Shown: positions 8,773 through 15,588 of the stretch, piece after piece
Layout: each line of letters opens with the position of its first letter
Numbering within the stretch: position 1 is the first letter of the stretch
Source of the DNA: Cupriavidus laharis
Lineage (GTDB): Bacteria; Pseudomonadota; Gammaproteobacteria; Burkholderiales; Burkholderiaceae
Assembly: GCF_914271435.1 (NCBI RefSeq)
Contig: NZ_CAJZAI010000002.1
Coordinates: 1-64,000, forward strand
Direction of reading: 5' to 3'
Length of the DNA: 64,000 nucleotides
Made by a program: the position numbers and the translations under genes
The notes under the pieces: model-generated
What the model was told of the DNA's origin: nothing
The model's input: the letters and a program-made list of their open reading frames with translations, nothing else
Databases searched by the model: none

Positions 8773-8832
8773 CGTCAGCCTCGCCCGTTTGCGGATGCGG
8801 AGGGTCGACTTACGATTTTTATTCTTTATTTT

Positions 8833-8845
8833 CAATAGGTTGATG
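8833..8845 (-). promoter_or_regulatory. IHF-like site, module 1
   Basis: Matches the IHF consensus WATCAANNNNTTR on the minus strand at every position but the first. It is centred 34 bp upstream of the -24 GG, between the palindromes and the promoter, where IHF bends DNA in sigma-54 systems. The surroundings are AT-rich. Confidence 0.55.
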
Positions 8846-8871
8846 CTGCCGCCAGCGGCTGGAACCAGGGC

Positions 8872-8886
8872 TGGCACACCCTATGC
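8872..8886 (+). promoter_or_regulatory. Sigma-54 (-24/-12) promoter, module 1
   Basis: TGGCAC-N5-ATGC with the obligatory GG-N10-GC spacing (GG at 8873-8874, GC at 8885-8886). It lies 74 bases upstream of the first peptide ATG. The same element sits at the same place in module 2. Confidence 0.7.
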
Positions 8887-8959
8887 GTATATGCCTGCGA
8901 GCGCAACACTAAATGCTCTCCAACCCCAAGCCAAACCAGCACACCCAAGGAGTTCCATC

Positions 8960-9220
8960 ATGTCCCTCACCATCCAGAACCTGCCCGTCGAACAAGACCT
9001 CGACCACGCCCGCATGAGCGCCGTACGCGGCGGCAGCCTGTTCCTGAACAACGGCATCAACGCGATCATGGGCGGCTCGGGCGTGTCCTTCGCCAGCCCC
9101 AACATCATCGTCGCCCCGGTCACCCAGGTCGATGCCTCGACCCGCACCAACATCGACCTGACGAGCATCAGCAACCTGCTCAACAACGTCGGCGGCATCG
9201 TGCAGGCCGCGCAGCACTAA
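8960..9220 (+). CDS. Double-glycine-leader peptide, copy 1 of 5
   Basis: An 86-residue peptide. Residues 1-25 look like a double-glycine leader (LDHARMSAVRGG, Gly-Gly at 24-25), of the kind removed by C39 peptidase ABC exporters. The remaining 61 residues have no cysteine and are rich in Asn, Gly, Val and Ser, with the segment APVTQVDASTRTN shared by nearly all copies. This is the most diverged copy: SLFLNNGINAIMGG after the leader and a tail LLNNVGGIVQAAQH closest to copy 4. AAGGAGTTCC precedes the ATG. An in-frame extension back to 8603 has no support. It is the first gene of module 1, driven by the sigma-54 promoter. No known family member is recalled; an exported bacteriocin-like or structural peptide is inference. 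Confidence 0.8.
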   Translation: MSLTIQNLPVEQDLDHARMSAVRGGSLFLNNGINAIMGGSGVSFASPNIIVAPVTQVDASTRTNIDLTSISNLLNNVGGIVQAAQH

Positions 9221-9265
9221 TCCAGTTCGTCCATCCCGTTCATTCAGCCTACCCAGGAGACCATC

Positions 9266-9526
9266 ATGTCCTTGACCATCCAGAACCTGCCGCTTGAACA
9301 AGACCTTGACCATGCCAAGATGGGCGCCGTGCGCGGCGGCAGCGTCTTCGTGAACTCCGGCATCAACGCCATCACCGGTGGCAGCGGCGTCTCGTTCGCC
9401 AGCCCCAACACCATCTTCGCGCCGGTCACGCAAGTCGATGCCTCGACCCGCACCAACGTCGACCTGAAGACCAAGACGAACACCATCAACAATGTCGGTG
9501 GCATCGTCGCAGCCCTGCAGCACTGA
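9266..9526 (+). CDS. Double-glycine-leader peptide, copy 2 of 5
   Basis: Encodes 86 residues of the same family. The leader is DLDHAKMGAVRGG and the mature part begins SVFVNSGINAITGG. The tail KTKTNTINNVGGIVAALQH differs from copy 1 and resembles copies 3 and 5. It lies 45 bases after copy 1, with CAGGAGACC as ribosome site in a spacer that recurs almost unchanged before copies 4 and 5. It is the last gene of module 1, followed by a hairpin terminator. With one promoter upstream of copy 1 and no promoter signal in the spacer, the two copies should be co-transcribed. Confidence 0.8.
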   Translation: MSLTIQNLPLEQDLDHAKMGAVRGGSVFVNSGINAITGGSGVSFASPNTIFAPVTQVDASTRTNVDLKTKTNTINNVGGIVAALQH

Positions 9527-9598
9527 GTTGTGCGAGGCTGCACCCGGCCGCAGAGTATGCGGGCCCGCTCAGCCCGTGTTGCCGCCGGCACCTGCAAG

Positions 9599-9627
9599 GA
9601 CCGCCCTCCATGGGCGGTCTTTGTTTC
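9599..9627 (+). terminator. Intrinsic terminator of module 1
   Basis: Perfect 8-bp stem GACCGCCC / GGGCGGTC with a 5-base loop and a T-rich tail (TTTGTTT). It also lies at the 3' end of the convergent DUF899 gene and could serve both. The same right arm and tail recur after module 2. Confidence 0.7.
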
Positions 9628-9633
9628 TGTGGA

Positions 9634-10332
9634 CTAGTACTCCAGCTTGGGATACCAGTCTGTACCGCGCCCTTCCGGCGTAGTGTCCAGCAAGCTCCAC
9701 AGCGAATCCAGGTCCGGTGCACCGCGTGGGTCCTGGCCGGGATCCGGCGGGACGCCGAACAACTCGCCGCTCCAGAAATGCCGGATCTTGCCGTCCCGGC
9801 GCGTGAAGACCGTATAGCCCGGGGTATCTGCATCTTCGGGACTGACATAGTCGCGTGTGAAATCGCCGTCGACGTCCGCGTAGACCTTCAGCTTCGTCCA
9901 GCCGCGCGCCCGCCGGGCGGCAACCAGCCGATCAATCGGCGAGCGGGCCACCATTGCCAGCGCCACACGCTGTTCGATATCGGGCACCTTGTGGTCCCAC
10001 GACGCCATGATCGACGTACACATCGGGCAAGGCCTTTCGCGCTGCGGCCCGAACATGTAGCTGTAGATGACCAGCGTGTCCTTGTCGCCGAAAAGGTCGG
10101 CAAGCGTGACCGGGCCGTTCTCGCTCTGGAACGTATAGCGTCTGGTCACCTCTCCGCCCGGCGGCAGCCTGCGCCGCTGTTCGGCCACGCGTTCAATATG
10201 GCGACGCAAGTCGATCTCCTCCGCAAGCAGCGCATTGCGCGCCTGGCGGTATTCGGCGCTTTCATTGGGAAAGTGGATGCGGTTGCGTTGCGCCAGTTCC
10301 ATTGCGGGAACAAGCTCTGACTTTGCATTCAT
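9634..10332 (-). CDS. DUF899 family thioredoxin-like protein
   Basis: Encodes 232 residues. It starts with a helical segment (HFPNESAEYRQARNALLAEE) and a short LRRHIERVAEQRRRLPPGG region, both classical for DUF899. A thioredoxin-fold domain follows with LADLFGDKDTLVIYSYMFGP, a Cys pair in RPCPMCTS (C-P-M-C), WDHKVPDIEQ, and the tail GVPPDPGQDPRG. DUF899 proteins are predicted dithiol-disulfide oxidoreductases without established substrate. The start at 10332 follows a strong AAGGAGG; a much longer frame upstream is a shadow. The gene lies between the two peptide modules, opposite in direction. Whether it serves the peptides or was merely trapped by the duplication is open; the peptides have no cysteine. 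Confidence 0.88.
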   Translation of the reverse strand: MNAKSELVPAMELAQRNRIHFPNESAEYRQARNALLAEEIDLRRHIERVAEQRRRLPPGGEVTRRYTFQSENGPVTLADLFGDKDTLVIYSYMFGPQRERPCPMCTSIMASWDHKVPDIEQRVALAMVARSPIDRLVAARRARGWTKLKVYADVDGDFTRDYVSPEDADTPGYTVFTRRDGKIRHFWSGELFGVPPDPGQDPRGAPDLDSLWSLLDTTPEGRGTDWYPKLEY

Positions 10333-10485
10333 GTCGGCCCTCCTTTCAGTCGGTCGCCCCATGAAATGTGTGTCCTCCGCCCCAGGGGCAATACCGACGC
10401 ATTCCATGGTTCTGTTCTGGTTCGTGTCAGCCGATGGCAAATCGTTCCGCGCGATGGGCGCGCCGTTTGCCATCTGCCACGCGGG

Positions 10486-10504
10486 TGTCTGCCCGCCGCA
10501 AACA
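10486..10504 (+). promoter_or_regulatory. Upstream activator palindrome 1, module 2 (distal)
   Basis: TGTCTGC-N5-GCAAACA, one change from the perfect dyad. Its centre is 33 bp upstream of the proximal palindrome, exactly as in module 1. It lies in the region shared with the divergent DUF899 gene. Confidence 0.6.
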
Positions 10505-10518
10505 TGCCGCCAATGCAG

Positions 10519-10537
10519 TGTCGGCCCTGCGCAGACA
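10519..10537 (+). promoter_or_regulatory. Upstream activator palindrome 2, module 2 (proximal)
   Basis: TGTCGGC-N5-GCAGACA, one change from the perfect dyad. It is centred 109 bp upstream of the -24 GG, against 110 bp in module 1. Confidence 0.6.
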
Positions 10538-10596
10538 GTACACCGGCCATGCAACTCCCCGCCGCATCTGGCGATTCCAGATTTCTCTTTTGTTTT

Positions 10597-10609
10597 CAAT
10601 GAGTTGATA
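10597..10609 (-). promoter_or_regulatory. IHF site, module 2
   Basis: A full match to WATCAANNNNTTR on the minus strand (TATCAACTCATTG). It is centred 34 bp upstream of the -24 GG, the same distance as in module 1. Confidence 0.65.
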
Positions 10610-10635
10610 TCGCCAGGCTGTTTCCCGACCGATGC

Positions 10636-10650
10636 TGGCACATCCCATGC
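10636..10650 (+). promoter_or_regulatory. Sigma-54 (-24/-12) promoter, module 2
   Basis: TGGCAC-N5-ATGC with GG-N10-GC spacing (GG at 10637-10638, GC at 10649-10650), 73 bases upstream of the copy 3 ATG. The leader from here to the ATG is almost identical to that of module 1. Confidence 0.7.
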
Positions 10651-10722
10651 ATATATACCTGCGAGCGCAACACTAAATGCTCTCTGATCCAAGCCAAACC
10701 AGCACACCCAAGGAGTTCCATC

Positions 10723-10983
10723 ATGTCCCTGACCATCCAGAACCTGCCCGTCGAACAAGACCTCGATCACGCCAAGATGAGCGCCGTGCGCGGCGGCAGC
10801 GTCTTCGTGAATTCCGGCATCAACGCCATCACCGGTGGCAGCGGCGTCTCGTTCGACAGCCCCAACACCATCTTCGCGCCGGTCACGCAAGTCGATGCCT
10901 CGACCCGCACCAACGTCGACATGAAGAGCGTGACGAACACCATCAACAACCTGGGCGGCATGGTTGCAGCCCTGCAGCACTGA
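10723..10983 (+). CDS. Double-glycine-leader peptide, copy 3 of 5
   Basis: Encodes 86 residues, with leader DLDHAKMSAVRGG and mature start SVFVNSGINAITGG. It is the only copy with Asp in GVSFDSPN where the others have Ala. The tail is SVTNTINNLGGMVAALQH. AAGGAGTTCC precedes the ATG in a leader that copies that of copy 1, which shows that the promoter, leader and first gene of each module share an origin. It is the first gene of module 2. A longer open frame in another register covering copies 3-5 is a shadow caused by the repeats. Confidence 0.8.
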   Translation: MSLTIQNLPVEQDLDHAKMSAVRGGSVFVNSGINAITGGSGVSFDSPNTIFAPVTQVDASTRTNVDMKSVTNTINNLGGMVAALQH

Positions 10984-11025
10984 TCCACCCCATCCAGTTC
11001 ATTCCAGCCTACCCAGGAGACCATC

Positions 11026-11286
11026 ATGTCCTTGACCATCCAGAACCTGCCGCTCGAACAAGACCTCGACCAAACCAAGATGAGCGCCGTGCGCGGCGGC
11101 AGCGTCTTCGTGAACTCCGGCATCAATGCCATCACCGGTGGTGCGGGCGTCTCGTTCGCGAGCCCGAACACCATCGTGGCCCCGGTCACGCAGGTGGATG
11201 CCTCGACCCGCACCAATGTCGACGTGAAGACCGTCAACAACATGCTCAACAACGTCGGCGGCATCGTCCAGGCCCTGCAGCACTAA
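11026..11286 (+). CDS. Double-glycine-leader peptide, copy 4 of 5
   Basis: Encodes 86 residues. The leader is altered at two otherwise constant positions (DLDQTKMSAVRGG instead of DLDHAKM). The mature part has GGAGVSFASPNTIVAP and a tail VNNMLNNVGGIVQALQH close to that of copy 1, so copies 1 and 4 form one sub-type and copies 2, 3 and 5 another. It lies 42 bases after copy 3 with CAGGAGACC as ribosome site. Confidence 0.8.
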   Translation: MSLTIQNLPLEQDLDQTKMSAVRGGSVFVNSGINAITGGAGVSFASPNTIVAPVTQVDASTRTNVDVKTVNNMLNNVGGIVQALQH

Positions 11287-11327
11287 TCCAATCCATTCCG
11301 TTCATTCAGCCTACCCAGGAGACCATC

Positions 11328-11588
11328 ATGTCCTTGACCATCCAGAACCTGCCGCTCGAACAAGACCTCGACCATGCCAAGATGGGCGCCGTGCGCGGCG
11401 GCAGCGTCTTCGTGAACTCCGGCGTCAACGCCATTGCCAATGGCGCAGGTGTTTCGTTCGCCAGCCCGAACACGATCTTCGCACCGGTCACGCAGGCCGA
11501 TGCGTCGACCCGCACCAACGTCGACATGAAGACCGTGATGAATACGATCAACAATGTGGGGGGAGTAGTCGCGGCCCTGCAGCACTGA
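11328..11588 (+). CDS. Double-glycine-leader peptide, copy 5 of 5
   Basis: Encodes 86 residues. The leader DLDHAKMGAVRGG is identical to copy 2. The mature part has two unusual changes, GVNAIANGAG where others have GINAITGG, and VTQADAST where all others have VTQVDAST. The tail is VMNTINNVGGVVAALQH. It lies 41 bases after copy 4 with the same ribosome site, and is the last gene of module 2, ahead of a terminator. Confidence 0.8.
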   Translation: MSLTIQNLPLEQDLDHAKMGAVRGGSVFVNSGVNAIANGAGVSFASPNTIFAPVTQADASTRTNVDMKTVMNTINNVGGVVAALQH

Positions 11589-11675
11589 GCCGCGCGGCAG
11601 GAACGGAGAAGCCGGCGCCAGTTCGCGCTCTCCGTTTCACGCGGGCCGGCGCCTTGCGCCCGGCTCTTCTTCAAA

Positions 11676-11709
11676 GATCGTCCTGCCATGGGCGGTCTTT
11701 GTTTTTTTT
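11676..11709 (+). terminator. Intrinsic terminator of module 2
   Basis: Stem GATCGTCC / GGGCGGTC (8 bp with two G-T pairs), 6-base loop, then TTTG and eight T. The right arm and T-rich tail match the module 1 terminator, so the terminator belongs to the duplicated unit. Confidence 0.75.
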
Positions 11710-12482
11710 GGCCCTTCGCTGAATTGCGGGGGCTGTGGGGAGGATTGGGTTATCGTGCTTGGCGGGCACCGCTGTTTCGCCGGCGTAGCCGGCGACCTAC
11801 TCTTTTGTCCGAGCGACAAAAGAGTAGGCAGAAAAGCGCGTCGCCTGGCGGCTGGCCATCAACGGTGCGCCTCTATGGTTCGAGCGGCTTTGGTCTCGCG
11901 ATGCCTGGTTGCCCGTTCGACCCTGCTACGCCATGTGAGTCAGAACCTCTGCCTGGCGTTAAGCGACTTTTGTACGATCCCCAAGTTGGACTCGGGTACA
12001 GCGTTCCAATAGCCTCAGTGGTGGGACGCCTACGGCTGCGCTGCGCGCACGTCCAAGTCGACGGGCAACCTCATCAGTCTCGCCGGCACCACGATGTCCT
12101 CTTCTTTACCCCGCGCATGGCACATGCGCCCAGCGCTTCGTCACTACGGCGCGGCTCGGGCCAGACCTTCGCGCCCCGACTACTGACTGCGCGCAGCGCA
12201 GCCGTAGGCGTCCCCGCGATATCGCTGTTAGTAGGGACCACTCCGTAATCCGGGTTCGTTCGTACGCCCTGTCCCATCCTAATCATCTACGCGGCAGGCA
12301 GTCTGGTTATGCCCCTGGACCGTCTTCACCTCGTCGAGCCGTTCGTCAACCACGAAAACGCGTTTTTGCCTACTTTTGCCGCTCGGGTAAAAGTAGGTCG
12401 CCGGCTACGCCGGCGAAACAGCCACGCCTGCCAAGAACACCAACCCAATCCTCCCCACACTCCCGCAATTCGGCCAAGAACC
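11710..12482. repeat. Non-coding element bounded by ~125-bp inverted repeats
   Basis: The left arm (about 11710-11838) and right arm (about 12357-12482) are imperfect inverted copies, sharing AATTGCGGG, TGTGGGGAGGATTGGGTT and GCTGTTTCGCCGGCGTAGCC, roughly 85% alike by eye. Each arm contains two nested hairpins: CGCCGGC-GTA-GCCGGCG (11778-11794 in the left arm), and CCTACTCTTTTGTC paired with GACAAAAGAGTAGG around a 5-base loop (11796-11828). The 520 bp between the arms has no gene-like frame, mixed third-position composition and no transposase. The open frames in it are probably spurious. The look is that of a dispersed, non-autonomous repeat of Burkholderiaceae; dispersal cannot be shown from one window. 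Confidence 0.65.
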
Positions 12483-12647
12483 TTCTTCTTGGCCCAGCGC
12501 CGCAACTTTGACCAATTGAGTCTGCACGCGAGGCAGGTTACAGTCTGATCCGCTCAGCGCCGCCCGGCCCTGGGCAACCTTGTCCGGCGATGACAGGGGC
12601 CCACCAATATGCCGGCCACACATCGCCCCGACGCAGGAGATCAAGGC

Positions 12648-13523
12648 ATGAGCGCGTGGATTGCACGGACGATGGGCAAGATTGGCTTCGCCGCTGCCTT
12701 GGCGTTGAGCATGGCGCCGGCCATCGCAGGCGGCCCCGGTACGCTGACCATTACCGCCGGCACGCAACAGCGGAGCTGGACCGTCGACCAGCTGCTGCAT
12801 GATCCCCGCCTCACCAACATCAGCATTGACGATGAGAACCTGAAGCAGCGCCTGACCTTGAAGGCGATCCCGTTCGCTGCCCTGCTGGCCGGCCTGCCGG
12901 CAACGCCCGAGGGCAGCGCCACGACGGCCGCTTCCGATGGCTATGTGTCGCACTTGCCGATGCGCCTGCTGCTGGCCGAGGGCAACGCACAGCCGCGCGC
13001 GTGGCTGGCAGTGGAAAATCCCGCCGCGCCGTGGCCAATGCTCAAGGGCCAGGGCATCGGGCCGTTCCGGCTGGTCTGGACCGCGCCGGCCGGCCGTGCC
13101 GGGACGGTCACCGAGAGCTTCTGGACCTACAACATCGAGCGCATCGACATTACCGCTTCGCCAGCCGAGCGCTATCCGGTCATCCGGCCTGCCGCTGGCC
13201 ATCCCTCCGACGGCCCGGTCATGCGTGGCTTTGCCGCGTTCCAGCGGGTCTGCCTGTCCTGCCATTCGCTGAACGGCGGCGGCGACTCCCACCTTGGCCC
13301 GGACCTGAACATGCCATACAGCCCCGTCGAATACCTGGGTGACGACAAGCTCGTGCGGCTGATCCGCAACCCGCAGTCGCTGCGCTGGTGGCCGGACGCT
13401 CGCATGCCGTCGATCGACAAGCGGACGCTGCCGGATGCCGAAGTGAAGGATCTTCTCGCGTATTTCCACCACATGACGGCAACGCGCAAGCGGGTCGCAC
13501 CCGCTGCTAAACATCGGCAGTAA
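12648..13523 (+). CDS. Exported c-type cytochrome with N-terminal molybdoenzyme-like domain
   Basis: Encodes 291 residues. After a signal peptide (about 1-27) comes a domain of about 140 residues (TLTITAGTQQRSWTVDQLL, later WPMLKGQGIGPFRLVW) that resembles the fold of sulfite-oxidase-type molybdopterin proteins. It lacks a recognisable cofactor cysteine. The C-terminal 100 residues form a cytochrome c domain with CLSCH (Cys202, Cys205, His206) for covalent haem and Met254 in DARMPS as likely axial ligand. It should act in the periplasm as an electron carrier or haem oxidoreductase. The start is set at 12648, where GGAGATCAAGGC precedes the ATG and the signal peptide begins; the frame opens at 12609. 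Partner genes are not obvious. Confidence 0.78.
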   Translation: MSAWIARTMGKIGFAAALALSMAPAIAGGPGTLTITAGTQQRSWTVDQLLHDPRLTNISIDDENLKQRLTLKAIPFAALLAGLPATPEGSATTAASDGYVSHLPMRLLLAEGNAQPRAWLAVENPAAPWPMLKGQGIGPFRLVWTAPAGRAGTVTESFWTYNIERIDITASPAERYPVIRPAAGHPSDGPVMRGFAAFQRVCLSCHSLNGGGDSHLGPDLNMPYSPVEYLGDDKLVRLIRNPQSLRWWPDARMPSIDKRTLPDAEVKDLLAYFHHMTATRKRVAPAAKHRQ

Positions 13524-13629
13524 CGCGCCTTTCGCCTCCGCAGTCCGCAGGCTCTGGCAGCCTCACCCCGGCACCGTACCCGCGATCGGATAAGATACGC
13601 CCCGTTTTGCCAACCAACGGAGTGCTTCA

Positions 13630-13962
13630 GTGATCCAGCCCACCCCTGTATTCAAGGACAACCTCGCCCAACTGCCCGCCATCGACGGTATCGCACGCAT
13701 CGACCTGATCGATGGCAGCGGCGCGGTGGTGGCCAGCATCGAGAACCAGCCGGGCAAGCAGGGCTCGCTGGCCGTGTATCACTACCTGCAACAGGTATTC
13801 GGCACGCTGGATGCCAAGGCCGCCGAACATGGCCTTGCGCTGTTCGCCGAACACACAGCCGACGCCCGCAACCGCCGCGGCGCGCACCCGAATGTCGACC
13901 GCCTGCTGGCGATCGCAGCCGGCGGGGAAGCGCTGCGCATCAACGTGGTAGCCACGGCCTGA
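13630..13962 (+). CDS. DUF2322 family small protein
   Basis: A 110-residue soluble protein. The features IENQPGKQGSLAVYHYLQ, ALFAEHTADARNRRGAHPN and VDRLLAI fit the DUF2322 family of small cytoplasmic beta/gamma-proteobacterial proteins, whose function is unknown. No signal peptide, cysteine or membrane segment. It follows the cytochrome gene by about 100 bases but shares no evident role with it. Confidence 0.65.
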   Translation: MIQPTPVFKDNLAQLPAIDGIARIDLIDGSGAVVASIENQPGKQGSLAVYHYLQQVFGTLDAKAAEHGLALFAEHTADARNRRGAHPNVDRLLAIAAGGEALRINVVATA

Positions 13963-14034
13963 GGCGTGCCGCTATCAAGTGACCGCACAGAAGCGCCGTA
14001 AACCTCTCCAGATTTCGCCCGGAGCATTCCCCCG

Positions 14035-14583
14035 ATGAAGAAGGCTTTCCTGTTCGCCGCCGCGCTTTCTGCGTCCCTCGCCTACGCCGAGCCGCCAGGC
14101 AACCTGGCCGCACCGCTCGGCCTTGAGCTCGGCAAGACCCGGTGCGCGCGGCTGACGCCCGGGCCGAACCGCGTGACGACAGGGAAAGCGCAATGGGCTG
14201 GCGGAGATGCCATCGAGATCCGGAATCTCGAACGGTTCAACCTGCCAGGCCTGAGCCGCGCCATCGTCAACTGCGATGCGCAGGACACCGTGGCACTGAT
14301 CAGCCTGACGTTCGACCGCTCGGCGCTGGAGGACGTCACCGGCAAGCTCAACGCCCGCTACGAGTCGAAGCGCAAGACCGAGGCCAATGCCGAGAACGCC
14401 TATGCCGAATGGGCGGCGGCCAACGGCAGCCTTGAGTTGCTGTATGCGCGCGACGGCAAGCAGTTCACCGTCGCGTACTGGGCGAAAGGGGCCAAGGCGA
14501 AGTACTTTGCCTATAGCGGGACTTCCAGCGAGAAAAAGCCCGTGCCGGAGGCGCCTGCCCCGAAGCAGCCTGCGCCGTTATAG
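14035..14583 (+). CDS. Exported hypothetical protein
   Basis: Encodes 182 residues with a clear signal peptide (MKKAFLFAAALSASLAYA, cleavage after residue 18). The mature part has two cysteines (about residues 38 and 81) that may form a disulfide. It contains the pattern LGLELGKTRCARL, then LISLTFDRSALEDVTGKLNARYESK, and ends in a Pro/Lys-rich tail. The arrangement recalls periplasmic proteins of unknown function in Burkholderiales. It begins 72 bases after the DUF2322 gene. No enzyme motif is visible. Confidence 0.7.
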   Translation: MKKAFLFAAALSASLAYAEPPGNLAAPLGLELGKTRCARLTPGPNRVTTGKAQWAGGDAIEIRNLERFNLPGLSRAIVNCDAQDTVALISLTFDRSALEDVTGKLNARYESKRKTEANAENAYAEWAAANGSLELLYARDGKQFTVAYWAKGAKAKYFAYSGTSSEKKPVPEAPAPKQPAPL

Positions 14584-14683
14584 CGGCGCGGCCTGCCCGC
14601 CCTCTGCGGAGAACGCAAGCGCGGGCAGCCGGCCTTGCACCGGAACCGCCCACGAAGACAGAGATAAAGCAGGAACCCGCCGA

Positions 14684-15415
14684 TCAGCTGCGCAGCGCGA
14701 TGTGGTTGACGACGTTCTCCACGCCGTGCACGTACCAGGCATCGCGCTCGATCTGCTTGCGCGCGTAGTCGGTCGCCGCGTAGCCTTCCAGCTTCACCAC
14801 GCGGTTCTCCGTGCGCACCGTAATGCGGCCCGCGTCGACGAACGGGTCGGTCTCCAGCACCAGCATCAGCGCCTCGGTAATCTCATCGTCCCGATCGGTC
14901 TCGGCCGGTGCCACGACCAGTTCATTGACCACGCAGCGGCAACCACGGGACCACCACGCCAGCACGCCAGCCAGCCGCATATGCGACAGACTGATCACCT
15001 GCCCGCTGAGCGTGACCACGCCATTGCTGGCCGCCACTTCGATCCAGCCACTGCGTTCGCCCACGGCTTCACGCATGGACTCGAGCTGGCCCTTCACCTT
15101 CGCGCAGATCTTGAAATTGCGGAAATCAATCGCGTTGAGCAGGCGCTCGCATACGGCGTCGCGCAGCTCGCCGTCACCAACGGGCGTGCCGCCGTCGGCC
15201 ACGCGCAGGTGGTCGATCACGCTGGTTACGCCGTCCACCCGCCGCACCATGGCGGCCGCGCGGGTCTTGTCGACAATGTCCGCCACCTCGCCTTCCAGGA
15301 TCAGCGCGCCGTCGGACAGCCGCAACTGGATCTCGGGATGGAGATGGTGACCCTGATAAGGCACATGTGCCAATGCTGCGCGCGCCTGCGTCAGCACCGC
15401 TTCGCTACTCTGCAT
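14684..15415 (-). CDS. BON-domain protein with three BON repeats
   Basis: Encodes 243 residues carrying three BON modules (about 10-75, 80-155 and 165-240), each with the Gly-centred pattern seen in LRLSDGALILEGEVADI, ASNGVVTLSGQVISLS and VRTENRVVKLEGYAATD. BON domains bind phospholipid or membranes and are linked to osmotic and envelope stress (OsmY-like). No signal peptide is visible, so it may be cytoplasmic. The start at 15415 (MQSSEAVLTQ) follows GAGGCAG. The next gene on this strand is unrelated. A second, single-BON protein is encoded at 36057-36584. Confidence 0.82.
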   Translation of the reverse strand: MQSSEAVLTQARAALAHVPYQGHHLHPEIQLRLSDGALILEGEVADIVDKTRAAAMVRRVDGVTSVIDHLRVADGGTPVGDGELRDAVCERLLNAIDFRNFKICAKVKGQLESMREAVGERSGWIEVAASNGVVTLSGQVISLSHMRLAGVLAWWSRGCRCVVNELVVAPAETDRDDEITEALMLVLETDPFVDAGRITVRTENRVVKLEGYAATDYARKQIERDAWYVHGVENVVNHIALRS

Positions 15416-15588
15416 GATGTCTGCCTCGCCTGATGGTCTGGAGCCTGGAAGGAGCGTGCCCCTGCCTGCAGGCACGCCTGGCGCGGCGCCAGCCCGCTAC
15501 CGATGACGAGGAGCAAGGCGGCACCGCTTCCCCATTATAGGAAGCGGTATGCCGGCCTTCCTGACGCGTTGGCGGCGTGCTGGCGGCG

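Noticed and set aside
10677..11588. A 303-codon frame running across peptide copies 3 to 5
   Set aside because: It reads copies 3 and 4 in the wrong register (Arg/Pro/His-rich) and only enters the true frame at copy 5; the repeats create it.
8721..11709. CRISPR array or phage origin for the repeated peptide region
   Set aside because: The repeats are whole genes with ribosome sites and terminators; no short spacers, cas or phage genes are present.
11755..12248. Hypothetical protein frames inside the inverted-repeat element
   Set aside because: No Shine-Dalgarno, no codon bias, and overlap with the hairpins; such frames look like artefacts of the repeat.
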